A program made the position numbers and the translations under genes. Positions 1 through 6,377 of a DNA stretch of 64,000 nucleotides are shown here, piece after piece (position 1 is the first letter of the stretch; every line of letters starts with the position of its first letter). The DNA lies in contig CAJMNR010000005.1 of the NCBI GenBank assembly GCA_905214875.1, positions 1 through 64,000 on the forward strand. The letters are read 5' to 3'. The notes beneath the pieces were generated by a model. That model had not been told where the DNA came from and searched no databases. It saw only the letters and a program-made list of their open reading frames with translations. Origin of the DNA: an uncultured bacterium. GTDB taxonomy: Bacteria; Bacillota; Clostridia; Lachnospirales; Lachnospiraceae.

Positions 1-530
1 AATAAAATTACATAATTGTTATCATCTGCAAGCGTTACATATAACTGCATAAGCCCTGGAGCTAGTGTTTCAATATTTGCAAATTTTAATTCATAATAAA
101 CATAAGTGATATAGCTTCCTTCGTCTGGTCCATTTAAAGTGTAGCAATCAATGTTTTTAATCTCTTCTACAAATTCATAAGGTTTTTGAAGTTGTTCTTT
201 TGTTAATTGGTCACCATTGCTAACGATTTTAGAAATGACAGCCGTATTGCCATTTTTACTTGCTGTTAAATATTCCGTTACGATTTTCTTCACATCTTCA
301 TTGGTATTCTTTTGTAATGTATCTTGAGAAGCCTCTGCTGTATCATTGTTTGCGTCATTGGTTCCTGTTGCAGATTGCTCAGATTGGTTTAACGTTTCTG
401 TAGATTTATCATTTGAGGATTTGTTTGTTACTGCCACCACGAGTGCGATCACTACTGCTAACACAACAACTGTAATTCCTAATACTATTTTCTTTTGCTT
501 TGAATCTAACTTAATCTCTTTATTTTCCAT
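1..530 (-). CDS. Membrane-anchored hypothetical protein, C-terminus cut off by window edge
   Basis: An open frame starts at an ATG at 528-530 (MENKEIKLDSKQKKIVLG) and runs without a stop to base 1, so the gene is partial and its C-terminus lies outside the window. The sequence shows a short charged cytoplasmic start, one hydrophobic segment at about residues 16-36 (rich in V, I, A and L), then a Ser/Thr/Asn/Gln-rich linker to about residue 75. A soluble domain follows, containing KKIVTEYLTASKNGN and a Tyr-rich stretch. This layout fits a single-pass protein with an extracytoplasmic domain of the kind common in Clostridia. I recognise no enzymatic motif. The function is unknown. Confidence 0.75.
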   Translation of the reverse strand, partial: MENKEIKLDSKQKKIVLGITVVVLAVVIALVVAVTNKSSNDKSTETLNQSEQSATGTNDANNDTAEASQDTLQKNTNEDVKKIVTEYLTASKNGNTAVISKIVSNGDQLTKEQLQKPYEFVEEIKNIDCYTLNGPDEGSYITYVYYELKFANIETLAPGLMQLYVTLADDNNYVIL

Positions 531-738
531 AGATATCTCCCAACCATTTATTTTTTAGATGATATATTTGACTCATGTAACTCAGCTGTTACATGTTATT
601 ATTCGATACAGTCCTTTTTAATACTACCAAATCTATTATAAAAATGCAATAATATCGGCTATATTTCGTCTTTTCTTAACCAATTGTACCAAATTTGACA
701 TATTTTTTGCTGTAAAATCTATTTCACCAAATCGACTC

Positions 739-767
739 TTTACTTTTTAATTCCTTTCTCATATAAT
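739..767 (+). promoter_or_regulatory. Promoter of tRNA-Arg
   Basis: A -35-like TTTACT (739-744), a 17-bp spacer and a perfect TATAAT (762-767) end 13 bases before the mature tRNA 5' end. Seen directly; promoter activity is inferred. Confidence 0.6.
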
Positions 768-780
768 AATCTTTAGATTT

Positions 781-855
781 GCATCTATAGCTCAGTGGAT
801 AGAGCGGTGGCCTCCGGAGCCGCGTCTTGCATGGGTTCGACTCCCATTAGATGCA
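781..855 (+). tRNA. tRNA-Arg (anticodon CCG)
   Basis: The cloverleaf folds completely. The acceptor stem GCATCTA (781-787) pairs with TAGATGC (848-854), with discriminator A at 855. The D stem GCTC (790-793) pairs with GAGC (802-805). The anticodon stem 807-811/819-823 encloses the loop CTCCGGA, with anticodon CCG at 814-816, and the T loop contains GGTTCGACTCC. CCA is not encoded. A T-run follows directly and may terminate the transcript. This tRNA reads CGG arginine codons. Confidence 0.95.
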
Positions 856-1152
856 TTTTTTTAATGCTCACAATTATGAATATTCTCATTTCTATTTCTC
901 TTTTTGTGTAGTTTTCCTATGAAAATTGCATCAAAGTTGGTACTTATCCAAACTTTTCCATTTTCTCTTCACTTTTTTATTTCCCCTTGCTATAATAAAG
1001 ACAGTTAAAAAAGCTTGTACATAAAAAAATAACAAATCCAGTAAAATGAATTTTCTTCTCTATCTGTTTTACCAATCTAGTAAAACAATCGTCTGACTAC
1101 ACAGACTCTATTTTTTCTTTTGATTATGCCATTTGCATAATCCGTCTACTTA
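856..1152. other. Non-coding stretch between tRNA-Arg and the degV terminator
   Basis: About 300 bases of very AT-rich sequence lie downstream of both the tRNA (plus) and degV (minus). I see only a short T-run after the tRNA and no convincing ORF, promoter or structured RNA. Confidence 0.5.
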
Positions 1153-1190
1153 AAAAGCCATAGAAAGACTTCCCTCTTCTATGGCTTTTC
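1153..1190 (-). terminator. Terminator of degV (bidirectional hairpin)
   Basis: Arms AAAAGCCATAGAA and TTCTATGGCTTTT form a strong hairpin flanked by A and T runs, placed just past the degV stop codon. It could also stop plus-strand transcripts coming from the tRNA. Confidence 0.75.
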
Positions 1191-1203
1191 TTCTTTTATT
1201 CTT

Positions 1204-2073
1204 TTATCTTTTTGTTCCTAAGAAAAACAACGCTACTGTACCTGGACCGGAGTGTGCTCCAATGACAGGGTCTAATATATGAATCATTACATCTTTTACA
1301 TGCAGCTTTTCTTTTACTTGCTTTCCTACATATTCGGCATCTTCTAGACAATCTCCATGAGAGATAAATACAATCTGTTCCTCAGGATTAATTACAGTTT
1401 CCTCCATGTGTTTCACAAGACCATCTAGTGATTTCTTACGTCCTCTTACTTTCTCCATGACGATTAGCTTTCCTTCGTCATCCACATGCATTACTGGTTT
1501 TATGCTTAACATGCTTCCGACAATGGCACTTGTCGCAGATACTCGACCACCTCGAAGAAGGAAAAACAAATCATCTACGGTAAACCAATGGCATAATTTA
1601 AGACGGTTATCCATCAGCCAGTCGTATACCTCTTGCATCGATTTTCCTTCTTGTTTTAACTTGCACGCATAATATACTAAAAGTCCCTCTCCTAATGCTG
1701 CTGCCAATGTATCTACAGTCAGTATTGTTCGATCTTTATACTCTTCTCTAAGCTCTGCCGCTACCATTTCAACTGCTTGATAACTTCCACTCAATCCTGA
1801 GGAAAATCCTATGTAAAGAACGTCTTGTCCAGCATCTAGTATACTTCTCATACAAGTCTCGCAAGTTTCCATATTAATTAAGGAGGTCGTAATATTTTCT
1901 TTGTTCCTCATCCTTGTATAGAATTGTGCTAAATCAGTAGTTTCACCTTTCACGTATCCGTAAAATTCCTCATCTTTTATTCGAAACACCAGCGAAAGTA
2001 TATGTAAATCAAATTCATCAATCATTGTTTCTGGTAGGTTTGCTGAAGAATCGGTAATAATTGCATATGACAT
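1204..2073 (-). CDS. DegV family fatty-acid-binding protein
   Basis: 289 residues, the usual DegV length. The N-terminus carries the family motif (ITDSSANLP), and the middle contains GFSSGLSGSYQA and LRGGRVSAT, both typical of DegV/FakB proteins. Characterised members (FakB) bind a fatty acid and present it to the FakA kinase for phosphorylation and phospholipid synthesis. Whether this copy serves FakA or another role is not shown, since no fakA lies nearby. The gene stands alone with its own downstream hairpin. No odd features. Confidence 0.9.
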   Translation of the reverse strand: MSYAIITDSSANLPETMIDEFDLHILSLVFRIKDEEFYGYVKGETTDLAQFYTRMRNKENITTSLINMETCETCMRSILDAGQDVLYIGFSSGLSGSYQAVEMVAAELREEYKDRTILTVDTLAAALGEGLLVYYACKLKQEGKSMQEVYDWLMDNRLKLCHWFTVDDLFFLLRGGRVSATSAIVGSMLSIKPVMHVDDEGKLIVMEKVRGRKKSLDGLVKHMEETVINPEEQIVFISHGDCLEDAEYVGKQVKEKLHVKDVMIHILDPVIGAHSGPGTVALFFLGTKR

Positions 2074-2149
2074 ATTTCATACCCTCTCTTTCCACACTAT
2101 ACTTTTATTGTAGGTTATCTTACCCATTCGTGCAAGGAAAAAATAATTG

Positions 2150-2186
2150 TGGCTCTCGCACTTTTAGTTTATGAGCACGAGAGCCA
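2150..2186 (-). terminator. Terminator of the J-domain gene
   Basis: TGGCTCTCG and CGAGAGCCA arms form a hairpin, followed on the minus strand by CAATTATTTTTT. It lies 27 bases beyond the stop of the 2213-3007 gene. Confidence 0.75.
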
Positions 2187-2212
2187 TTTTACAACAATTG
2201 CTACGCTTCTTA

Positions 2213-3007
2213 TTAAACGCCCCATTCTTTCTTAATCTCATTTAATAGCTGCATTTCCTTCGAGGTATCGATTCCTGGATTGGCATCTGGATGGAACTTT
2301 TTTGCCAATACTTTATAGAACTTGGATAGCATTTCTTTATCTTCCTCTTTGTAGCTTACGCTTCCACCGAAGAAATCAGAGGAGCCGGAAAAGTTTCGCC
2401 ATGCCTCCTTATGTTTTCTTCGGCTGTTCTCGCTAAACTTCTCTCGTTCTTTAATCTGCTCGTGGATCTTATTAAGGTAATCGGCATCCTTAAGTTCTCC
2501 AAACACATTATAGATACGGTCATATTTTGCCTGTTCCACACCAAGCTCCAAAGAGAATTTCTTCTTTGCCTTTTTATATGTTTCTATTATCTGCTGATTC
2601 TTCTTATTCTCTAAGTACTCCTCTGTCTGCTCAAATTCCAAGCGAATCTTTGTCTGTAAGTTTTCTAGCTTTTCGTCAATGACCGCCCAGACGTCGTCTG
2701 CCGATGTATTCATCTCTTTCGCAATTTGCTCAATCAAACGATCTCCAATACAATCATGGATACTATAATCTACAAAATCATAATACGATAACGTGGCAAC
2801 GACCCACTCTTTTTTGCTATCCTCTACAACGATAATTCGATAGGCCTTCTTATTCGTACGTTCAAACCGTTCGGAACTTAAGCGATACGTATACGTCTTT
2901 CCATGCTCTCCTTCATTGACCCACTCAAACTCATCTACGATGATTTTCTTTGGAGCACCTTTACTCGTAACTTGCTCCAGTTCAAACTCTTCAATCTTAC
3001 ATTGCAT
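2213..3007 (-). CDS. Protein with C-terminal J-domain (DnaJ-like, HPD motif)
   Basis: I place the start at the ATG at 3005-3007 because GAAAGGATG lies just upstream; this gives 264 residues rather than 282. The N-terminal 100 residues form a mixed alpha/beta region I do not recognise. The middle is charged and helical (LENLQTKIRLEFEQTEEYLENK, split here by description only: E/K-rich, about residues 110-200). The last 45 residues match helix II, the HPD loop and helix III of a J-domain: YKVLAKKFHPDANPG followed by EMQLLNEIKKEWG. HPD is the residue triplet that stimulates Hsp70 ATPase. J-domains are more often N-terminal, so the C-terminal position is less usual. A divergent Hsp70 is encoded 3.4 kb away on the same strand and is the obvious partner, by inference only. 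Confidence 0.75.
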   Translation of the reverse strand: MQCKIEEFELEQVTSKGAPKKIIVDEFEWVNEGEHGKTYTYRLSSERFERTNKKAYRIIVVEDSKKEWVVATLSYYDFVDYSIHDCIGDRLIEQIAKEMNTSADDVWAVIDEKLENLQTKIRLEFEQTEEYLENKKNQQIIETYKKAKKKFSLELGVEQAKYDRIYNVFGELKDADYLNKIHEQIKEREKFSENSRRKHKEAWRNFSGSSDFFGGSVSYKEEDKEMLSKFYKVLAKKFHPDANPGIDTSKEMQLLNEIKKEWGV

Positions 3008-3079
3008 TATTACACATCCTTTCAGACAACTCTTATTACTATACTGCCCGAAACGATTCATTTCATTCTTCGTGCCGAA

Positions 3080-3112
3080 TGCATAGGAAATTGTATTACA
3101 ATTTCCTATGCA
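3080..3112. promoter_or_regulatory. 33-bp perfect palindrome between divergent genes
   Basis: Two 16-bp arms, each reading TGCATAGGAAATTGTA on one strand, meet around a single central base. It sits between the J-domain gene (minus) and the AraC-type gene (plus), 20 bp upstream of the -35 of the latter. It has no T-run on either side, so an operator is more likely than a terminator. Confidence 0.6.
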
Positions 3113-3132
3113 ATAAAATTCTAAGTTTACAC

Positions 3133-3161
3133 TTGTATCCTTGCAAATAATGCTTTATTAT
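3133..3161 (+). promoter_or_regulatory. Promoter of AraC-type regulator
   Basis: TTGTAT (3133-3138), a 17-bp spacer and TATTAT (3156-3161), 36 bases before the ATG. An AAAGGATG ribosome binding site follows. Confidence 0.6.
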
Positions 3162-3197
3162 CTATGTAAGAGTATTGCAGAAAGGATGTGACAATCT

Positions 3198-4079
3198 ATG
3201 GGAACCAATTATGAAGATGAATTTTTAGAAAACATTGAAGGGGTAAAATCCGGTTATCTCTATCAAGACTACCGTGTATTCCATATCACGGACAAATCTA
3301 ATAAAACCTATGAATATCATTATCATGAATTCAACAAGATTATCATCTTCTTATCTGGTAATGTTACGTATCATATCGAAGGAAAATCCTATCGATTGAA
3401 ACCATGGGATGTATTACTCGTCAATAATCATGACGTTCACAAACCCGTGATAGATTCCAATGCATTATATGACCGTATTGTAATCTGGGTAGATAATGAT
3501 TTCTTAACCAAATATAGTGAAAAAGATTGTGACCTTACGACCTGTTTCAAACTTGCAGATAAACGAAGTTTCAACCTGATTCGTCTAGATGCCGACCTTA
3601 AGGAAAACTTACAGCGTATCATCAATGAGTTGGATTCTTCTTTCCCTTCCAAAGAGTTCGGAAGCCATCTGCTATCACAATCCTTATTTTTCGAGCTATT
3701 GATTTATCTAAACCGCATTTACCTAAATAATAGCTATATTTACGATCAGAGTTCTCTCGAATATGATAATCAGATTATAGACATAACAAAATATATTAAA
3801 AATAATCTTGGCAGTGACTTATCGGTCGATACGATTGCAAAAGAATTCTATCTTAGCAAGCACTATCTGATGCATAAGTTCAAATCCAAAACTGGATATA
3901 CGCTACATAGTTATATCCAAAACAAACGTTTATTCAAAGCGATAGACTTAATCAAAGAAGGCATGCCGATTACAAATGCCGCTGCCGTTTGCGGATTTCA
4001 AGATTATTCCACGTTCCTTCGAATCTTTCGAAAGACCTATCACAGTTCTCCTAGAGACTTCTTCAAATCTCAGGAGTAA
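3198..4079 (+). CDS. AraC family transcriptional regulator with cupin sensor domain
   Basis: 293 residues. The N-terminal half is a cupin-like sensing domain (EYHYHEFNKIIIFLSGN, then YRLKPWDVLLVNNHDVH). The C-terminal 100 residues are a double helix-turn-helix of the AraC/XylS type: LSVDTIAKEFYLSKHYLMHKFK, described here as the first helix pair, then the family signature ITNAAAVCGFQDYSTFLRIFRK ending in YHSSPRDF. Such proteins bind a small ligand and activate nearby or distant genes. It is the only plus-strand protein gene in the window. The large palindrome just upstream could be its own operator. Its 3' end overlaps the convergent small gene at 4070-4345 by 10 bases. The ligand and targets are unknown. 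Confidence 0.9.
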   Translation: MGTNYEDEFLENIEGVKSGYLYQDYRVFHITDKSNKTYEYHYHEFNKIIIFLSGNVTYHIEGKSYRLKPWDVLLVNNHDVHKPVIDSNALYDRIVIWVDNDFLTKYSEKDCDLTTCFKLADKRSFNLIRLDADLKENLQRIINELDSSFPSKEFGSHLLSQSLFFELLIYLNRIYLNNSYIYDQSSLEYDNQIIDITKYIKNNLGSDLSVDTIAKEFYLSKHYLMHKFKSKTGYTLHSYIQNKRLFKAIDLIKEGMPITNAAAVCGFQDYSTFLRIFRKTYHSSPRDFFKSQE

Positions 4080-4345
4080 CCTTCACCTAATGAGCTGCTT
4101 ACCAGTACCCATGTATGGGTTTCAATCTGGTAACGCAGCTTTATCATTTTCTTACAATCATCACTTCTTATATTACAACAAAAAATCATTGCAGCAATCC
4201 CTGCATACTTCTCCTCTTTTGTATACAGAATGTCCTCTATCTTATGTGTATGAAGCATATGTTCTTTGTCCTCTAACCGAACATATGTCGGCTTAATTGC
4301 ACCAATGGTATTAAATGTTGCTAGTACATCAACCGGAACATTCAT
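4070..4345 (-). CDS. Small protein translationally coupled to the Y-family polymerase
   Basis: 91 residues. Its ATG overlaps the polymerase stop codon as TAATG, which indicates translational coupling. The sequence (FNTIGAIKPTYVRLEDKEH, then HKIEDILYTKEEKYAG and a C-terminal beta-rich part with FCCNIRSDDCKK) looks like a compact beta-rich fold with three cysteines. I do not recognise the family, and it does not resemble the YolD-type partners known next to some Y-family polymerases. Because it lies in a LexA-controlled transcript, a role in lesion bypass is a reasonable guess, but nothing in the sequence proves it. Confidence 0.7.
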   Translation of the reverse strand: MNVPVDVLATFNTIGAIKPTYVRLEDKEHMLHTHKIEDILYTKEEKYAGIAAMIFCCNIRSDDCKKMIKLRYQIETHTWVLVSSSLGEGYS

Positions 4346-5604
4346 TAAAATTTCACATCCTTATAATTAACTTTCCTCTTCTCTGGTGAGATTCCACCAG
4401 TCATATGATAAATCTTACTCCCTACAAAGCTGGCACGCATCACCGCATCTTCCCCATAACGGTCGCGGATTGAATCAATTGCCCGATCAAGCTTTGCAAG
4501 TTTCTCATTCTTTTCCATGTCAAATAAGTTCATCTGACGCATTCCATCGTCTTCGGTCACCTTGCTTGTATGAATCCCCAAATGCCGAATCGGAGACTGA
4601 TCCCACAGCGCATCAAACAGCTTGCATGCCGCATGATAGATCTCGCTTGTTCCATTGGTAGAAGAAAACAACGTCATCTGATGGGATGTACGGTTAAACT
4701 CACTATCGACAATCTCTACCGCCACAACCCTTGCAACCATCACATCATTCCGAAGCCTTGTAGCCACCTTCTCGGCAAGCCCTAACAATACAAGCTTCGC
4801 TGTAAGTGCATCCTCCACATCAAATGCAATCGTCGTAGAATTCCCATAGCCCTTATTCGCCACTGTTTCCGACGAAACCAAAGAAACATCTATGCCATTG
4901 GCAAACTCATAAATCAGTTCTCCATGCTTCTTAAAATGCGCCTTTAAAATCGAAACATCCGTATTAGCCAGTTCTCCAATCGTACGGATGCCCAAATACT
5001 TTAGCCGTTTCTTCGTGGCCCTTCCTACAAAGAACAAGTCCCCAACCGGAAGCGGCCACATCTTCTTTGGAACTTCTTCCGGAAAAAGTGTATGCACACG
5101 ATCCGGCTTTGTAAAATCAGAAGCCATCTTCGCTAACAGCTTGTTGTTCGATACTCCTATATTCACCGTAAAACCAAGTTCCTCCTTGATACGGTCTTTG
5201 ATTAGATTAGCAGCAACAACAGGCGTTCCGTATAATGCCACCGTCTCCGTCATATCACAAAATGCCTCATCAATGCTGTACTGTTCTACGCATGGTGAAA
5301 ACTCTCTTAAGATCTTCATAAAAGCTTTTGAGCTCTTCTCATATAAATCGTAATGTGGCGGAACAAGGGTAAGATTCGGACAAAGCTTAGTCGCGTCGCT
5401 AATCATGTCCCCAGTCCTTACTCCATATTGTTTGGCTGGGATCGAACGCGCCAAGATGATACCATGACGTTTCTTAACATCGCCAGCTACTGCCGAAGGA
5501 ATCGTCCTCAAATCCGTCGTTGCTCCCAATACATGGATTCGGTAAACCGCTTCCCAGCTTAAAAATGCAGAATTCACATCAATATGAAAAATCACTCGTT
5601 CCAA
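4345..5604 (-). CDS. dinB: Y-family DNA polymerase (DinB/Pol IV-like)
   Basis: About 420 residues. Palm-domain metal ligands are visible in FHIDVNSAFLSWEA and SIDEAFCDMT. The region GDLFFVGRATKKRLKYLGI is the helix-hairpin-helix thumb, and a little-finger domain follows. Such enzymes copy past damaged bases with low fidelity. The reading frame allows a GTG start at 5613, but GAGGTGAG lies 6 bases before a TTG at 5602-5604, and the protein family usually starts at this point, so I prefer 5604. The promoter is a near-consensus one with a LexA box in its spacer, so the gene should be SOS-induced. The 91-residue partner is coupled downstream. Confidence 0.92.
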   Translation of the reverse strand: MERVIFHIDVNSAFLSWEAVYRIHVLGATTDLRTIPSAVAGDVKKRHGIILARSIPAKQYGVRTGDMISDATKLCPNLTLVPPHYDLYEKSSKAFMKILREFSPCVEQYSIDEAFCDMTETVALYGTPVVAANLIKDRIKEELGFTVNIGVSNNKLLAKMASDFTKPDRVHTLFPEEVPKKMWPLPVGDLFFVGRATKKRLKYLGIRTIGELANTDVSILKAHFKKHGELIYEFANGIDVSLVSSETVANKGYGNSTTIAFDVEDALTAKLVLLGLAEKVATRLRNDVMVARVVAVEIVDSEFNRTSHQMTLFSSTNGTSEIYHAACKLFDALWDQSPIRHLGIHTSKVTEDDGMRQMNLFDMEKNEKLAKLDRAIDSIRDRYGEDAVMRASFVGSKIYHMTGGISPEKRKVNYKDVKF

Positions 5605-5645
5605 AGTTCTCACCTCATAACCAAGCCATAAGTAATGCCTGCATA

Positions 5646-5678
5646 AGCAGGACTTTGGCTCGTTGCTCGCGTAAATTA
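5646..5678. repeat. 33-bp dispersed intergenic repeat, copy 1
   Basis: This stretch matches 20199-20231 at 32 of 33 positions. It lies in the 5' untranslated region of dinB and overlaps the -10 box at its edge. The neighbouring CCTGC/GCAGG arms form a short hairpin. Confidence 0.7.
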
Positions 5679-5704
5679 TAACACGAACATATGTTCGGTG
5701 TCAA
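5675..5704 (-). promoter_or_regulatory. SOS promoter: LexA box inside a consensus promoter
   Basis: On the minus strand: perfect -35 TTGACA (5699-5704), an 18-bp spacer and perfect -10 TATAAT (5675-5680). The spacer contains CGAACATATGTTCG (5684-5697), a complete palindrome equal to the LexA (DinR) operator consensus known from Bacillus and other Gram-positives. LexA bound here would block RNA polymerase directly. Confidence 0.93.
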
Positions 5705-5711
5705 CCAAATA

Positions 5712-6278
5712 TTAACTAATTCTTAGTTTTCTTACTGGCCCTGGAACTTGTTTTATTATGGTATTCGTCTTCTCCCTTTCCCTTAACCAAGCCTCACGAT
5801 CCTTCTCTGGAATAATAAGCGGCATGCGATTATGCACCTCTTGCATGGATTCATTTGCTGCTGTCGTCAAGATGACAAAACGTCTCTGTCCCTTGAACTC
5901 ATCATAGATTCCACCAACATACATAACCTCTTCGCTATCCTGGAATAAATATTTGTTCTTCTCTTGATCCCACTCATAAAATCCGCTCATCGGGATCAGA
6001 CAGCGCTTAGATACCATGCAGTTCTTAAACGTCCGCTTCTCAAAAGCCGTTTCCGAACGGGCATTAATGATGACTCCTTTTCCTTGAAAACCAGGAAATC
6101 CCCATACGGACAGCTCAGGCACGATTTCATTTTGATTTTCCATCAAAATAGCTGCAGTTTCTGTTGGATACACATCTCCGTGCTTGATCGTATTACCAGG
6201 ATATTTTCGATTCAATTCCTTTAGTATTTTCTTTAATTCTTTCCCTTCCTCAAAATCTACATTAAATCTTCCACACAT
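5712..6278 (-). CDS. SRAP (YedK/HMCES) abasic-site-shielding protein
   Basis: The start is set at MCGRFN because the family needs Cys at position 2, exposed after Met removal, to form the thiazolidine cross-link with abasic sites. Upstream in-frame codons would bury it. The sequence shows the other catalytic residues: INARSETA (Asn), SGFYEWD (Glu) and HNRMPLII (His). Length is 188 residues. Known members (YedK, HMCES) cross-link to abasic sites in single-stranded DNA and protect them during replication. It sits next to the SOS-controlled polymerase and close to ung, so the block looks like a base-damage toolkit. No LexA box is seen directly upstream of this gene. Confidence 0.92.
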   Translation of the reverse strand: MCGRFNVDFEEGKELKKILKELNRKYPGNTIKHGDVYPTETAAILMENQNEIVPELSVWGFPGFQGKGVIINARSETAFEKRTFKNCMVSKRCLIPMSGFYEWDQEKNKYLFQDSEEVMYVGGIYDEFKGQRRFVILTTAANESMQEVHNRMPLIIPEKDREAWLREREKTNTIIKQVPGPVRKLRIS

Positions 6279-6337
6279 ACAAAATACCTCCATATTACAC
6301 ATAAAATAAAGTTATTTTTATTTAGTATAGACAAACT

Positions 6338-6360
6338 AAAAGCGGATATTCTCAATCCGC
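6338..6360 (-). terminator. Terminator after the Hsp70-like gene
   Basis: GCGGAT and ATCCGC arms with a 7-base loop, followed on the minus strand by TTTTAG. It lies about 18 bases beyond the Hsp70-like stop codon and separates this operon from the SRAP gene. Confidence 0.6.
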
Positions 6361-6377
6361 CATTAGCCACTATTTCA

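Noticed and set aside
4255..4292. Two half-sites resembling LexA boxes (CATATGTTC and CGAACATATG)
   Set aside because: Neither is a full palindrome, and both lie inside the coding region of the 91-residue protein. I see them as chance similarity.
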